DNA from: UBA6115 sp964534515
GTDB lineage: Bacteria; Bacillota; Clostridia; Christensenellales; Aristaeellaceae
Length of the DNA stretch: 11,371 nt
Direction of reading: 5' to 3'
Assembly (NCBI GenBank): GCA_964534515.1
Contig: CAZHPW010000076.1
Location: 1-11,371, forward strand
Under the pieces are notes generated by a model. The model ran no database searches and was not told the origin of the DNA. It was given only the letters and a program-made list of their open reading frames with translations. The translations under genes and the position numbers were made by a program. Shown here one piece after another: positions 1 to 7,300 of this stretch. Every line of letters begins with the position of its first letter. Positions within the stretch are counted from its first letter, which is position 1.

Positions 1-28
1 TGGTCTTTCCGCCATTCCTGTCGCCTAG
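1..28 (+). CDS. Transposase-like protein, last 8 codons only (partial)
   Basis: Reading from position 2 the codons give GLSAIPVA followed by TAG. These are exactly the final eight residues of the protein encoded on the minus strand at 11013-11371. The gene starts outside the window and reads inward toward the regulator gene. Nothing more can be said from this copy alone. Confidence 0.55.
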
Positions 29-54
29 ATCGCCTACAACATCTTGACGCTATC
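1..54 (+). mobile_element. 3' terminal fragment of an insertion sequence (left copy)
   Basis: These 54 bases are the exact reverse complement of 10987-11040. Similarity stops abruptly at position 54, where the left side continues AAATTG and the right side CACAGT (reading inward), as expected at the outer tip of an IS. The fragment holds the last codons of the transposase-like gene, its TAG stop at 26-28, and a 26-base tail ending in GACGCTATC that would contain the terminal inverted repeat. The rest of the element lies outside the window, so its other end and any target-site duplication cannot be examined. The identity between copies is seen directly; the IS assignment is inferred from copy number, the sharp boundary and the protein. 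Confidence 0.65.
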
Positions 55-68
55 AAATTGAAACAATG

Positions 69-99
69 TTCACCTTTGGTGCGGGATAAGTGGTATAAT
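69..99 (+). promoter_or_regulatory. Extended -10 promoter of the LuxR/MalT-like regulator gene
   Basis: A perfect TATAAT lies at 94-99, preceded by TG at 91-92, giving the extended -10 motif TGnTATAAT. The -35 is weak: TTCACC at 69-74 with a 19-bp spacer is the best I can find. Extended -10 promoters tolerate a poor -35, and such promoters are often activator-dependent. The predicted start is about 106, leaving a leader of about 40 nt that contains a small CGGTT/AACCG stem (116-134) just before the GGAG ribosome binding site at 138-141. The adjacent IS tip ends at 54, so only about 50 bp of upstream DNA separates the promoter from the IS. Confidence 0.6.
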
Positions 100-146
100 G
101 CAAACAAGTGACTAGCGGTTTGTCGGATTAACCGATTGGAGTAGAA

Positions 147-2618
147 ATGAAAATTCAACCCTATTTTTCCGGACGATTGATGGACATGCTCAGACGCTCG
201 GGCGAAAACAGCGTGACCATCCTCGTCGCGCCCACCGGCTACGGCAAGACCATGGCGGTGAAGGTACTGGAAAAAGAAATCAAGAAGCCGTTTTACTGGT
301 TCTCTGCGCGGTGGGAAGACATCGAGGAGGATTTTGCCGCGCTGACCAATTTTATCTCCCGCTTTGACCCCGAGACGGCGGAAAAATTAAAGCAGACGGT
401 CACCAACCCCCGCGTGCAGCACAATCAGGTGGCCGCCCTCATCAGGGACGCGAAGGTAGCCAGCAATGAGGACATCTATGTGGTGCTGGATGACATCCAC
501 CGCTTAACGGAGCGCACCCACCCCGCCATCTTGGACGCCATGCTCATGCATACTGACCCCAAACTGCACATGATTTTTATGGGCCAGCCCTTTCAGATGC
601 CCATGCTGCGCTTTGACCCCTATGCCGTCCACTGGATCGGGACGGGGGACCTGGCCCTCAGGGCCAAAGACATCAAGGCTTTTTACCAGGAGTCCGGGCA
701 GGACATCAGCGATGAGGAAGCCCGGACCATTTTTGAGCACACCCTGGGCTGGCCGGCCGCGGTGCACGCCTGCCTGTCGCGCCATATTGCCGGGAAGGAC
801 AGGGATGACGTCAAAACGACCCAGAAATTGCTCAGCCAGGTGTCCATTGAGCGGCACAGCCGGCAAATGCAAAACCTTTTAATGGGCTTATCCATCCTGG
901 AGCGCGGCAGCCAAAAGGACATCGCCGCCCTGGTGCCCAATGAAAGGCGGCGCGCCCTTTTAGAGGAAGAACTCCTCAAAGTGCCGCTTTTGCAGGCTGA
1001 TTCCGGCACCCTGTCCTACACCATGCACCCCACCCTGCGCAGTTTGCTGCGAAAGCGGTTAAACAACAGTTCGGATGAAGACCAAAGAGAAATCTTCACT
1101 GCCCTGGGCCGCCGATTGGCCATTTTGGATATGCTGCCGGAGGCGATTGATTGCTACTGGCAAATCCGGGACTATGAGGCCATCCTCTCCCTGAACCTGA
1201 AACTGCTCTCCTTCTCCATGATTGGGGACCTGCCCTTTGAGGAGGTAGCCAGGGAGATTGTGGAGACCTGCCCGGATGACATTTTAAGCCGCAACCTGAT
1301 TGGCCTGCTGCGCCTGGGTTACTTTTTATTCAGCGCCGGGGACACGGTGGGCTACTTCCGCGCCCTGTCGCGGGCGGAAGGCCTGATTTCCAAAGAGAGC
1401 ATGCCCGACCTCTACGGTGAGTGGCTCATCATCTCCATGCTCCAGCACATTCCCGACATCCCCAGGATGCACGACGTGGTGCGGGAGGCCGCCACCTACC
1501 TGGTTGGGCCCGCTCGTGCCATCGCGGCGGAAGAACCCTTCCTCTTTGGCTGCCCGTCCATGTGGTATGTGTTTTACAGCAGCCCCGGTCAGGGCGATGA
1601 AATTGCCGAGCAGATGGAAGCCTGGCTGGCTGATTACGAGCGCCTCTTTGCCAGGCGCGGCTCAGGCGCCGCGATGCTGTACCGGGGTGAATTGGCCAGC
1701 ATGCGCAGTCAGTTTGAGCAGGCCCAGGCTTACGCCAACAACGCCATGAGCCAAGGCGAGGACGCCCTGCAGCCCACCGTGGTCTATGGCTGCGCCATGC
1801 TCTTAGCGCGCATCGCCATCTCCAAAAAGGATGAGGAGGGCGTGGACAGGGCATTAAAGTACTTGGAGTCCGGCAGCGCACTGATGACCAAGTTGTCCGG
1901 CACCGCCCTGCACAAAGCGATATACCAGACCGTACACGTGATGATATTGTCCATGCTGCGTGAGGTTGGCATGGATGACAAACTGGCCGGGGAAAAACTG
2001 TCCGCCCCCCGCAATGACTCCATCCTCATGCAGATGACCGTGCACGTGCGCGTGCTGGAGTTCCTCTTCCAGGGGGAGGAGGACCGCGCCCTGGGCCAGA
2101 TGGAAGCCACCCTGCAGCGGGGCAGCCGGCTGAACAACGTGGTCACCGTCTATGTGGTCAGCCTGGCGCTTGCCATTTACTTTTGGCATACCGGTAAAAC
2201 CAAAAAGGCGCTGGAACTGGCCGCGCAGTCCCTGGATATCGCGCGGGAAGACGACCTCTACGCGCTGTATGTTAATCACTGGCCGTTGCTCAAAGCCATG
2301 CTCAGGGACAAAGCCCTTTCTCCCTTTGAGGGCTTCATCAACCGGATTGAGGAACTCACCGGTATGATTCAAAAGGAAGACGCGCAAATCATCGCCCAGG
2401 AAATGGATCAGTTGCCGGACACCTTAACCGACCGCGAGCGCGAGGTGGCTACCCTGGCCGGCCAGGGGATGACCAACCCCGAAATCGCCAAAGAGCTGTT
2501 TGTCACCGAGAGCACGGTCAAAAAGCACATGCTGACCATCTTCCGAAAACTGAGCATTGACCGACGCGCCAAGCTGATCAATCTGTTAAATCCGGATCAT
2601 CCCGCGGACAAGTTTTAA
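147..2618 (+). CDS. MalT-like LuxR-family transcriptional regulator (STAND ATPase)
   Basis: This is a large one-protein signal sensor and DNA-binding regulator of the MalT/LAL type. The N-terminal NTPase shows a Walker A motif (APTGYGKT, residues 28-35) and a Walker B motif (VVLDD, 112-116). A long helical middle region, about residues 320-740, has the irregular TPR-like character of MalT sensor domains. The C-terminal 64 residues start LTDREREV (760) and form a LuxR/GerE helix-turn-helix with the recognition region ESTVKKHMLTIFRKL. The length of 823 aa fits the family (MalT is about 900 aa). In this family, inducer and ATP binding drive oligomerisation and cooperative binding to repeated DNA boxes. 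The start is supported by GGAG five bases upstream. It lies in tandem ahead of the giant surface-protein gene, so that gene is the likely target (inference). The inducer cannot be read from sequence. Confidence 0.9.
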   Translation: MKIQPYFSGRLMDMLRRSGENSVTILVAPTGYGKTMAVKVLEKEIKKPFYWFSARWEDIEEDFAALTNFISRFDPETAEKLKQTVTNPRVQHNQVAALIRDAKVASNEDIYVVLDDIHRLTERTHPAILDAMLMHTDPKLHMIFMGQPFQMPMLRFDPYAVHWIGTGDLALRAKDIKAFYQESGQDISDEEARTIFEHTLGWPAAVHACLSRHIAGKDRDDVKTTQKLLSQVSIERHSRQMQNLLMGLSILERGSQKDIAALVPNERRRALLEEELLKVPLLQADSGTLSYTMHPTLRSLLRKRLNNSSDEDQREIFTALGRRLAILDMLPEAIDCYWQIRDYEAILSLNLKLLSFSMIGDLPFEEVAREIVETCPDDILSRNLIGLLRLGYFLFSAGDTVGYFRALSRAEGLISKESMPDLYGEWLIISMLQHIPDIPRMHDVVREAATYLVGPARAIAAEEPFLFGCPSMWYVFYSSPGQGDEIAEQMEAWLADYERLFARRGSGAAMLYRGELASMRSQFEQAQAYANNAMSQGEDALQPTVVYGCAMLLARIAISKKDEEGVDRALKYLESGSALMTKLSGTALHKAIYQTVHVMILSMLREVGMDDKLAGEKLSAPRNDSILMQMTVHVRVLEFLFQGEEDRALGQMEATLQRGSRLNNVVTVYVVSLALAIYFWHTGKTKKALELAAQSLDIAREDDLYALYVNHWPLLKAMLRDKALSPFEGFINRIEELTGMIQKEDAQIIAQEMDQLPDTLTDREREVATLAGQGMTNPEIAKELFVTESTVKKHMLTIFRKLSIDRRAKLINLLNPDHPADKF

Positions 2619-2637
2619 GCGGGAACATGTCTTTTTT
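2600..2637 (+). terminator. Possible weak terminator overlapping the regulator stop codon
   Basis: A 6-bp stem TCCCGC/GCGGGA (2600-2605 with 2619-2624) encloses a 13-nt loop that includes the TAA stop. A run of six T residues follows at 2632-2637. The 7-nt gap between stem and T run is longer than in a good intrinsic terminator, so termination may be partial and some read-through into the surface-protein gene is plausible. Confidence 0.35.
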
Positions 2638-2641
2638 ATAG

Positions 2642-2692
2642 ATTTGTACAATAGGGATATTTGTCGCCTCAAAATATTTGTACAATTAATGT
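2642..2692 (+). repeat. Three 17-bp-phased ATTTGT direct repeats, candidate operator array
   Basis: ATTTGT occurs at 2642, 2659 and 2676, exactly 17 bp apart, dividing the stretch into three consecutive 17-bp units. The outer units share the 11-mer ATTTGTACAAT, which contains the perfect palindrome TTGTACAA (2644-2651 and 2678-2685). The middle unit departs after ATTTGT and reads ATTTGTCGCC. The last unit overlaps the probable -35 of the surface-protein promoter. Direct-repeat boxes are how MalT-type activators bind, so the upstream regulator is the first candidate ligand, but that link is inference. The sequence does not match the Escherichia coli MalT box. Confidence 0.5.
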
Positions 2693-2705
2693 TTTTTGCT
2701 AGAAT
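2678..2705 (+). promoter_or_regulatory. Extended -10 promoter of the giant surface-protein gene
   Basis: TAGAAT at 2700-2705 is preceded by TGC at 2697-2699, giving an extended -10 (TGnTAGAAT). The best -35 is TTGTAC at 2678-2683 with a 16-bp spacer, and it lies inside the third ATTTGT repeat unit. Predicted transcription starts near 2712, giving a leader of about 135 nt before the chosen start codon. The overlap of palindrome and -35 means a bound protein would either contact RNA polymerase or block it. Confidence 0.5.
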
Positions 2706-2781
2706 TAAATATTAACAAACATGGTGTCAGTCAAACAAATGTATTGTCCAAACTTGAACACTATGTTAAAATACTGTGAAA

Positions 2782-2810
2782 TATGCAATATACCTTCAGT
2801 ATCTTGCATA
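2782..2810 (+). promoter_or_regulatory. Leader hairpin upstream of the surface-protein gene
   Basis: TATGCAATATAC (2782-2793) pairs with GTATCTTGCATA (2799-2810) across a CTTCA loop, with 11 of 12 positions complementary. ATACTG at 2771-2776 could instead pair with CAGTAT at 2797-2802. That pairing uses part of the same right arm, so the two structures exclude each other. No T run follows, so the hairpin is not an intrinsic terminator. It ends 36 nt before the chosen start codon at 2847. Its role (RNA stability, translation control or protein binding) is unknown. Confidence 0.4.
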
Positions 2811-2846
2811 CATGGGAACTTGATTGTAAAGCAACGGGGGCTGTGT

Positions 2847-4313
2847 ATGACTGCTATTCATTATGGAAAAAATCGTTTGGCAATATTGATTCAAAAGCGC
2901 AACAGATGCCGGCGCGGTTTGTTTATTACACTACTATTAATGGCTTTATTGTTGTCCGGCGGCATGAATATTGCCCAGGCAACATCGCCAGTGCCTTATA
3001 TTGATTTAACGCATCCCAATACCACGGGAACCTTTTATACCAACGAGGTCATGTCCCTTTATGTTGGTATTGACGGCAGTTCCACCCTGCAGGGCACCAT
3101 CATGTCAGGCGCCTATGTGGATATCTCCGGACCTGCGAAGTACCTGAAAAACATTTCTGTAAACCCCATGGCTTTTACCAAGAGCATTGAGAGCTTCGTG
3201 AGCGCTGATGGAAAAACCTTGACGACACGGGTTTACCTGGTCGACTTTGACAACAGCATGAAGGGCTCCTTCCCCTATACGGCAGAGTTCAAGGACCGCA
3301 TTACACCGGAAGGTTATGTTTGGAAGCCTGAAGTCAACATCTACCACGCGGACGGCACGCTGATGGATGAACAAAAGCCAAGCGAGGTCGCTACCCTGAC
3401 GACCAAAGTGATGTATCCCTCCCTGTTCAAATATCATACCGCCATGACCGCGGCTTCCTTCAGGACAGATGGCGGTGATGTCTATGGCGGGCAGGTGCTG
3501 GACACCGGCAACGGGCTTGTCATTGACCCCAACAACACCGCGGATGTTGTCTTCGCCTATAAAACCAATACCGCCAGCGACACGAATGACCGCATTTGGA
3601 CAGGTGACGGCTGGATGGAACTCAGCCCCCGCAGCCGGCTGATAGACAAAATTGTCATCACGGATAAACTGCCCCAGTACACTGACCTGAATGGTGTCGT
3701 TCGCACGGCGGTATTCTCCCAGGAAAACGGAAAGAACTCCGGATGGGTGGACAATGGGGACGGCACGGTCAGCTACACTGTTGAAGCCTTGAAAAACGCG
3801 GACGGCAGCTATGTTGTTGTCAACAATGTGCCGCAGGATGCCCAGGAAGTACTGTCCACGGTTAAACTGCTGCTGAACTTCCCCGACATTCCGGTCACCT
3901 ATGATGACCTGCTCAGGTCCAATGTATCCGCCTTGGTGACCAACAATGTATACATGGATTTGTATCCCGTGAACGCCAATGACGGCACCTCAGTCAATGA
4001 AATCCGTTCCGGTAAACTGACCGGCAACGCAACTGTTGACGCTCAGACCACGCGGTTCCGCGACAGCCTCAGCATTAAGTTGAGAACCACCTTGCTGCCC
4101 GCCGCCGGTTATGCCACCAAGACAGTGACCGACCTGAGGACCCCTTATATTGATGTGGACCATGGCGCCATGCACATCAAAAGCGCCACCTATGTAGTGA
4201 CAGTGCACAATCCGACCCCCTTTACCATGACCAACATTGTTATCACTGAAGAAGGATTTGACAACCGTTTATTTATCAAGAATATCCGCTCCGCCGCCAT
4301 CTGGACAGCCTGA
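2847..4313 (+). CDS. Giant surface adhesin, N-terminal part (frameshifted)
   Basis: This is the secreted N-terminal portion of a wall-anchored surface protein. I chose ATG 2847 because GGGGG lies at 2836-2840 and the product then begins with a typical long Gram-positive signal peptide: a basic region with KRNRCRR, a hydrophobic core of about residues 25-38 (LFITLLLMALLLSG), and probable cleavage after AQA (43-45). The frame stays open upstream to 2721, but that stretch is AT-rich, lacks a ribosome binding site and would start about 9 nt after the predicted transcription start. The mature part is rich in beta-strand-like sequence. Near the end it has a DUF11-like stretch (YVVTVHNPTPFTMTNIVITEE at 4192-4254 lies in this frame). 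No enzyme motif was seen. The reading frame ends at a TGA (4311-4313), and the same protein clearly continues in the -1 frame, so this is not a natural C-terminus. Read literally, it gives 488 aa, exported but unanchored. Confidence 0.75.
   Translation: MTAIHYGKNRLAILIQKRNRCRRGLFITLLLMALLLSGGMNIAQATSPVPYIDLTHPNTTGTFYTNEVMSLYVGIDGSSTLQGTIMSGAYVDISGPAKYLKNISVNPMAFTKSIESFVSADGKTLTTRVYLVDFDNSMKGSFPYTAEFKDRITPEGYVWKPEVNIYHADGTLMDEQKPSEVATLTTKVMYPSLFKYHTAMTAASFRTDGGDVYGGQVLDTGNGLVIDPNNTADVVFAYKTNTASDTNDRIWTGDGWMELSPRSRLIDKIVITDKLPQYTDLNGVVRTAVFSQENGKNSGWVDNGDGTVSYTVEALKNADGSYVVVNNVPQDAQEVLSTVKLLLNFPDIPVTYDDLLRSNVSALVTNNVYMDLYPVNANDGTSVNEIRSGKLTGNATVDAQTTRFRDSLSIKLRTTLLPAAGYATKTVTDLRTPYIDVDHGAMHIKSATYVVTVHNPTPFTMTNIVITEEGFDNRLFIKNIRSAAIWTA
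4262..4313 (+). other. Frameshift joining the two halves of the surface-protein gene
   Basis: The first frame reads NRLFIKNIRSAAI and then WTA and TGA at 4311. The -1 frame is open from 4262, and from CTG at 4301 it reads LDSLTGYHNGTATDIKF, which continues the protein style without a break. The switch must lie between 4262 and 4310 and fits best at 4299-4303, equivalent to one missing base. No X XXY YYZ slippery heptamer and no homopolymer tract is present in the interval. A real point deletion or a sequencing error is therefore more likely than programmed slippage or slipped-strand phase variation. Confidence 0.75.
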
Positions 4314-4354
4314 CCGGTTACCACAACGGCACGGCGACTGACATCAAGTTTGAT

Positions 4355-7300
4355 GTGCTCAATGCCTGGCACCGCAACATCATTGCCCCGATTGACACCA
4401 CGGCGGAAGCGAACGTGCTGTCGGTTGTAGCAAAGGTGCAGGACCCCAACAACCCCATGACCGACGCGACGGCGACCCCGGTGGACGCGCATTATACCAA
4501 GCTGGACATCGCCCTTAGGACACAAGGTGAGTATTACACCACCTTAACCGGCGGGAATTTCTGGGGGCCGGCGATTGAGCTGCTGCTCGGTCAATCCATC
4601 TCGCTCAATGTAGAAATGGGCTTTACGGATCCCTATCATCTGTATGACCAGATTTCGGACCCCATTCTCAAGGACATCACCAACAGGGCCAGCGTGTCGG
4701 CGAACATTGTGCTGGAAGACGGCACACGGGTGCCAATCAAGCAGCCAATCGCCGCCACCTATGAGCTCAGGCCGCTTGAAAAATATATCCTGATGACCAA
4801 GGGAACCTGGCAGTTCCAGGGTCAGCAAATCGGAATGGGTGTGCGCTACCCCATTTACCTGTATCTGAGCAATGCCGGCCTTTACCAGTCGTTCACCAAT
4901 CCCGTGATTGTTGACTATCTGCCCGAAGGTCTGACAGTCAATGAAACAGATCCTATTCAGAACATTTCAGGTGGCTTGCGGACCAGCGGCCTCATCAAGG
5001 AAGTCACGCTGGTGAGCAATTACCTGTCCAGCGGTAGAAGAGCTTTAATGATTAAGCTGAATGATTTTGTAACTGCGGATTTGGCCGTCAAGGACCTCAA
5101 CTGGGAGATTCGCGGCGTGACCAACAACCTGGCGACGCCGCAGCAGTCAACGGATGCCCGTGAAAACAACATGAACCGCATCTTCTTCACCGCGGATGAG
5201 CTCAGGGACGGCATGCCCCTGGGTGTGGAACTCAGGTATGGGATTTTAGACAGGTATGACACGGACCGGGATGGCGACAGCGCGGAGCGGATTGTCGGCG
5301 CGGAATCCACCATGCTGGTGCTGATGCCGGAAGCGGTCTTAGGTGTCAAATCCATCCGCGAGCATGAGACCGACCCCTGGTCCAGTTACCCCATTTACAC
5401 CAAACATGGTGCGACCTTCCAATATAAAATCAGCTCTGTCAACAACGCCGAGGCGCCTTTGACCGGCTTGTACATTTATGACCGGCTCCCCTACCAGGGA
5501 GACCTTGATTATCTTTACATTGATGGCGTATTCGCGCCCAGGGAATCGGCCTTCCGGCCTGTTATGACAGGGCCTGTCATTAACCCGGACCCGGCGAAAT
5601 ACACCATTACCTACCGCACGGATGACTACATTCCCCAGGACGCCGCGGAGGCGCAGTCCAATACGAGGTTCTGGCTGACGGACACCCAGGTTTCAGATTG
5701 GAGCCAGGTGAAGGCCATCAGCATTGTGTTAAATGAAGGCTTCACATTGGAGGGTTACCACACCGCGGACTTTATCGTCAATATGAAGGCGCCTGAATAC
5801 GTCGAGGGCGAGTATTACAACGGCTTGACCGCCAACAACAATTTTGCCGTGTCCTATGACGGCGACAATTGGGGGCGTTCCAACACGGTTTCTGACGGCC
5901 TCTTTTACTTCATCCCTGTCAGCAAGACCTGGTCAGGCGGTGACCCGCAAAAGCGTGAGCCGGTCACTGTGACCCTGATGAGCCGGGAAGTGGATGTGGG
6001 ATTGCCCTACACCCCCGTTCGGGACGAACTGGGCAATCCGCTCACCAAGGTGCTGGGTCCCAACGCTGACCCCAATCTGGATTGGAAGGATGTCTTCGCG
6101 GAGCTTCCTGTCATCTCCGAGAATGGCGTGTATTTGGAGTACACCGTGATTGAGGACCCGGTCGTCAACCATGAAACCCTCATCACGGGGAATTTCCATG
6201 ATGGTTTTGTGCTGCAAAACGCCTACAAGAGCCCGAACATCCTCATTGTCGGCGAGAAGACCTGGAAAGATGGGCCTTCTGCCTCAAACGCTGTCATCTT
6301 TATGCAGCTGTATCGGCGTCTTTTGACCCCGGATGACCCCCAGAACAACCCCTGGGAGGCCGTTGGGCTGCCCCATCGTCTGGCTGAGAACCTGACAGAC
6401 CCTGTCTGGAACTGGAGAACACAGCGTCAGAATGCCCAGTTTGACCAGGACGGGCGTGAGTATGAGTTTGAGGTGCGGGAAGTCATTACGCCTGAAACGG
6501 TCTGGCCTGATGGTACAACAGAAGAAAACTATCAGCGGGTCATGGTGTCCCAACGCCATACGGATGACTTAGGGAATACCGCCGGGTGGACCTTCACCCT
6601 CACAAACCAGTATATCCCGCCCAGGGGCGACATCACGGCTTACAAAGAATGGCTAAACGGCGGAGCAAACAAACCAGTGGTTGTGTTTGACCTGTACCGC
6701 TACCGGCCCAGCCTGGGTGAAACCGCCCAAACAGCGGAAGCGGTCATGGAAAAGGATGCCCAGGGTGTTGACACCGCCATTCAAATGCACCAGGCGGTCA
6801 GCCAGCACACCGGCTATCAGGCCAATTTTGTAGACCTGCCGCTCACGGACATCAATGGCGTGCCCTATGTCTACCGGGTGGAGGAGCGCACACCGGAGCA
6901 GCTGGCCTTGCTGACAGACGCCGAGAAAACTGCGCTGGGCATCACGGATGAAAGCATTGCCAGGCTCATGAACTACACCCCCCGCCACATCAAGACCGAT
7001 GTGGATGAGACCGATGACCTGCGAATCCTCAACACCTATCAAAGCCCCATGACCACGGTCACGGCAAACAAGACCTGGCTGAATGTACCGCAGAATCAGA
7101 ACACACCCGAAATCAAGCTGTTGCTGCTGCAAAACGGCAGGCGGTATGACAACCCTGAAGTCACCAACCCTGTTACCCTGACAAACGGCGTTCTGCAAGC
7201 CACCTGGACCGTGCCGCTGACAGACCTGTATGAAGAAACCTACAACTACAACGTGCTTGAGGTCACCGCCCCCGCCAATTATGTGGTTTCCTATGATGAC

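Noticed and set aside
116..134. CGGTT/AACCG stem in the regulator leader as a riboswitch or attenuator
   Set aside because: Five base pairs with a nine-base loop and no T run is too little to call in a 40-nt leader.
1429..1881. Antisense frame of 150 codons inside the regulator gene
   Set aside because: Its composition is dominated by Arg, Pro and Trp, typical of a shadow of the real gene on the opposite strand.
2642..2692. Iteron array of a replication origin
   Set aside because: Only three short units, no Rep gene, no DnaA boxes recognised, and the last unit coincides with a promoter -35.
2721..2846. Upstream ATG at 2721 as the start of the surface protein
   Set aside because: The stretch is AT-rich and unlike coding sequence, has no ribosome binding site, begins about 9 nt from the predicted transcription start, and would bury the signal peptide behind 42 extra residues.
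4262..4310. Programmed -1 ribosomal frameshifting in the surface-protein gene
   Set aside because: The direction fits, but no X XXY YYZ heptamer is in phase. The closest, TTTATTT, breaks the rule, and no clear downstream stimulatory structure was seen.
4262..4313. Homopolymer-driven phase variation at the frameshift
   Set aside because: No mononucleotide run or short tandem repeat occurs in the interval where the frame changes.
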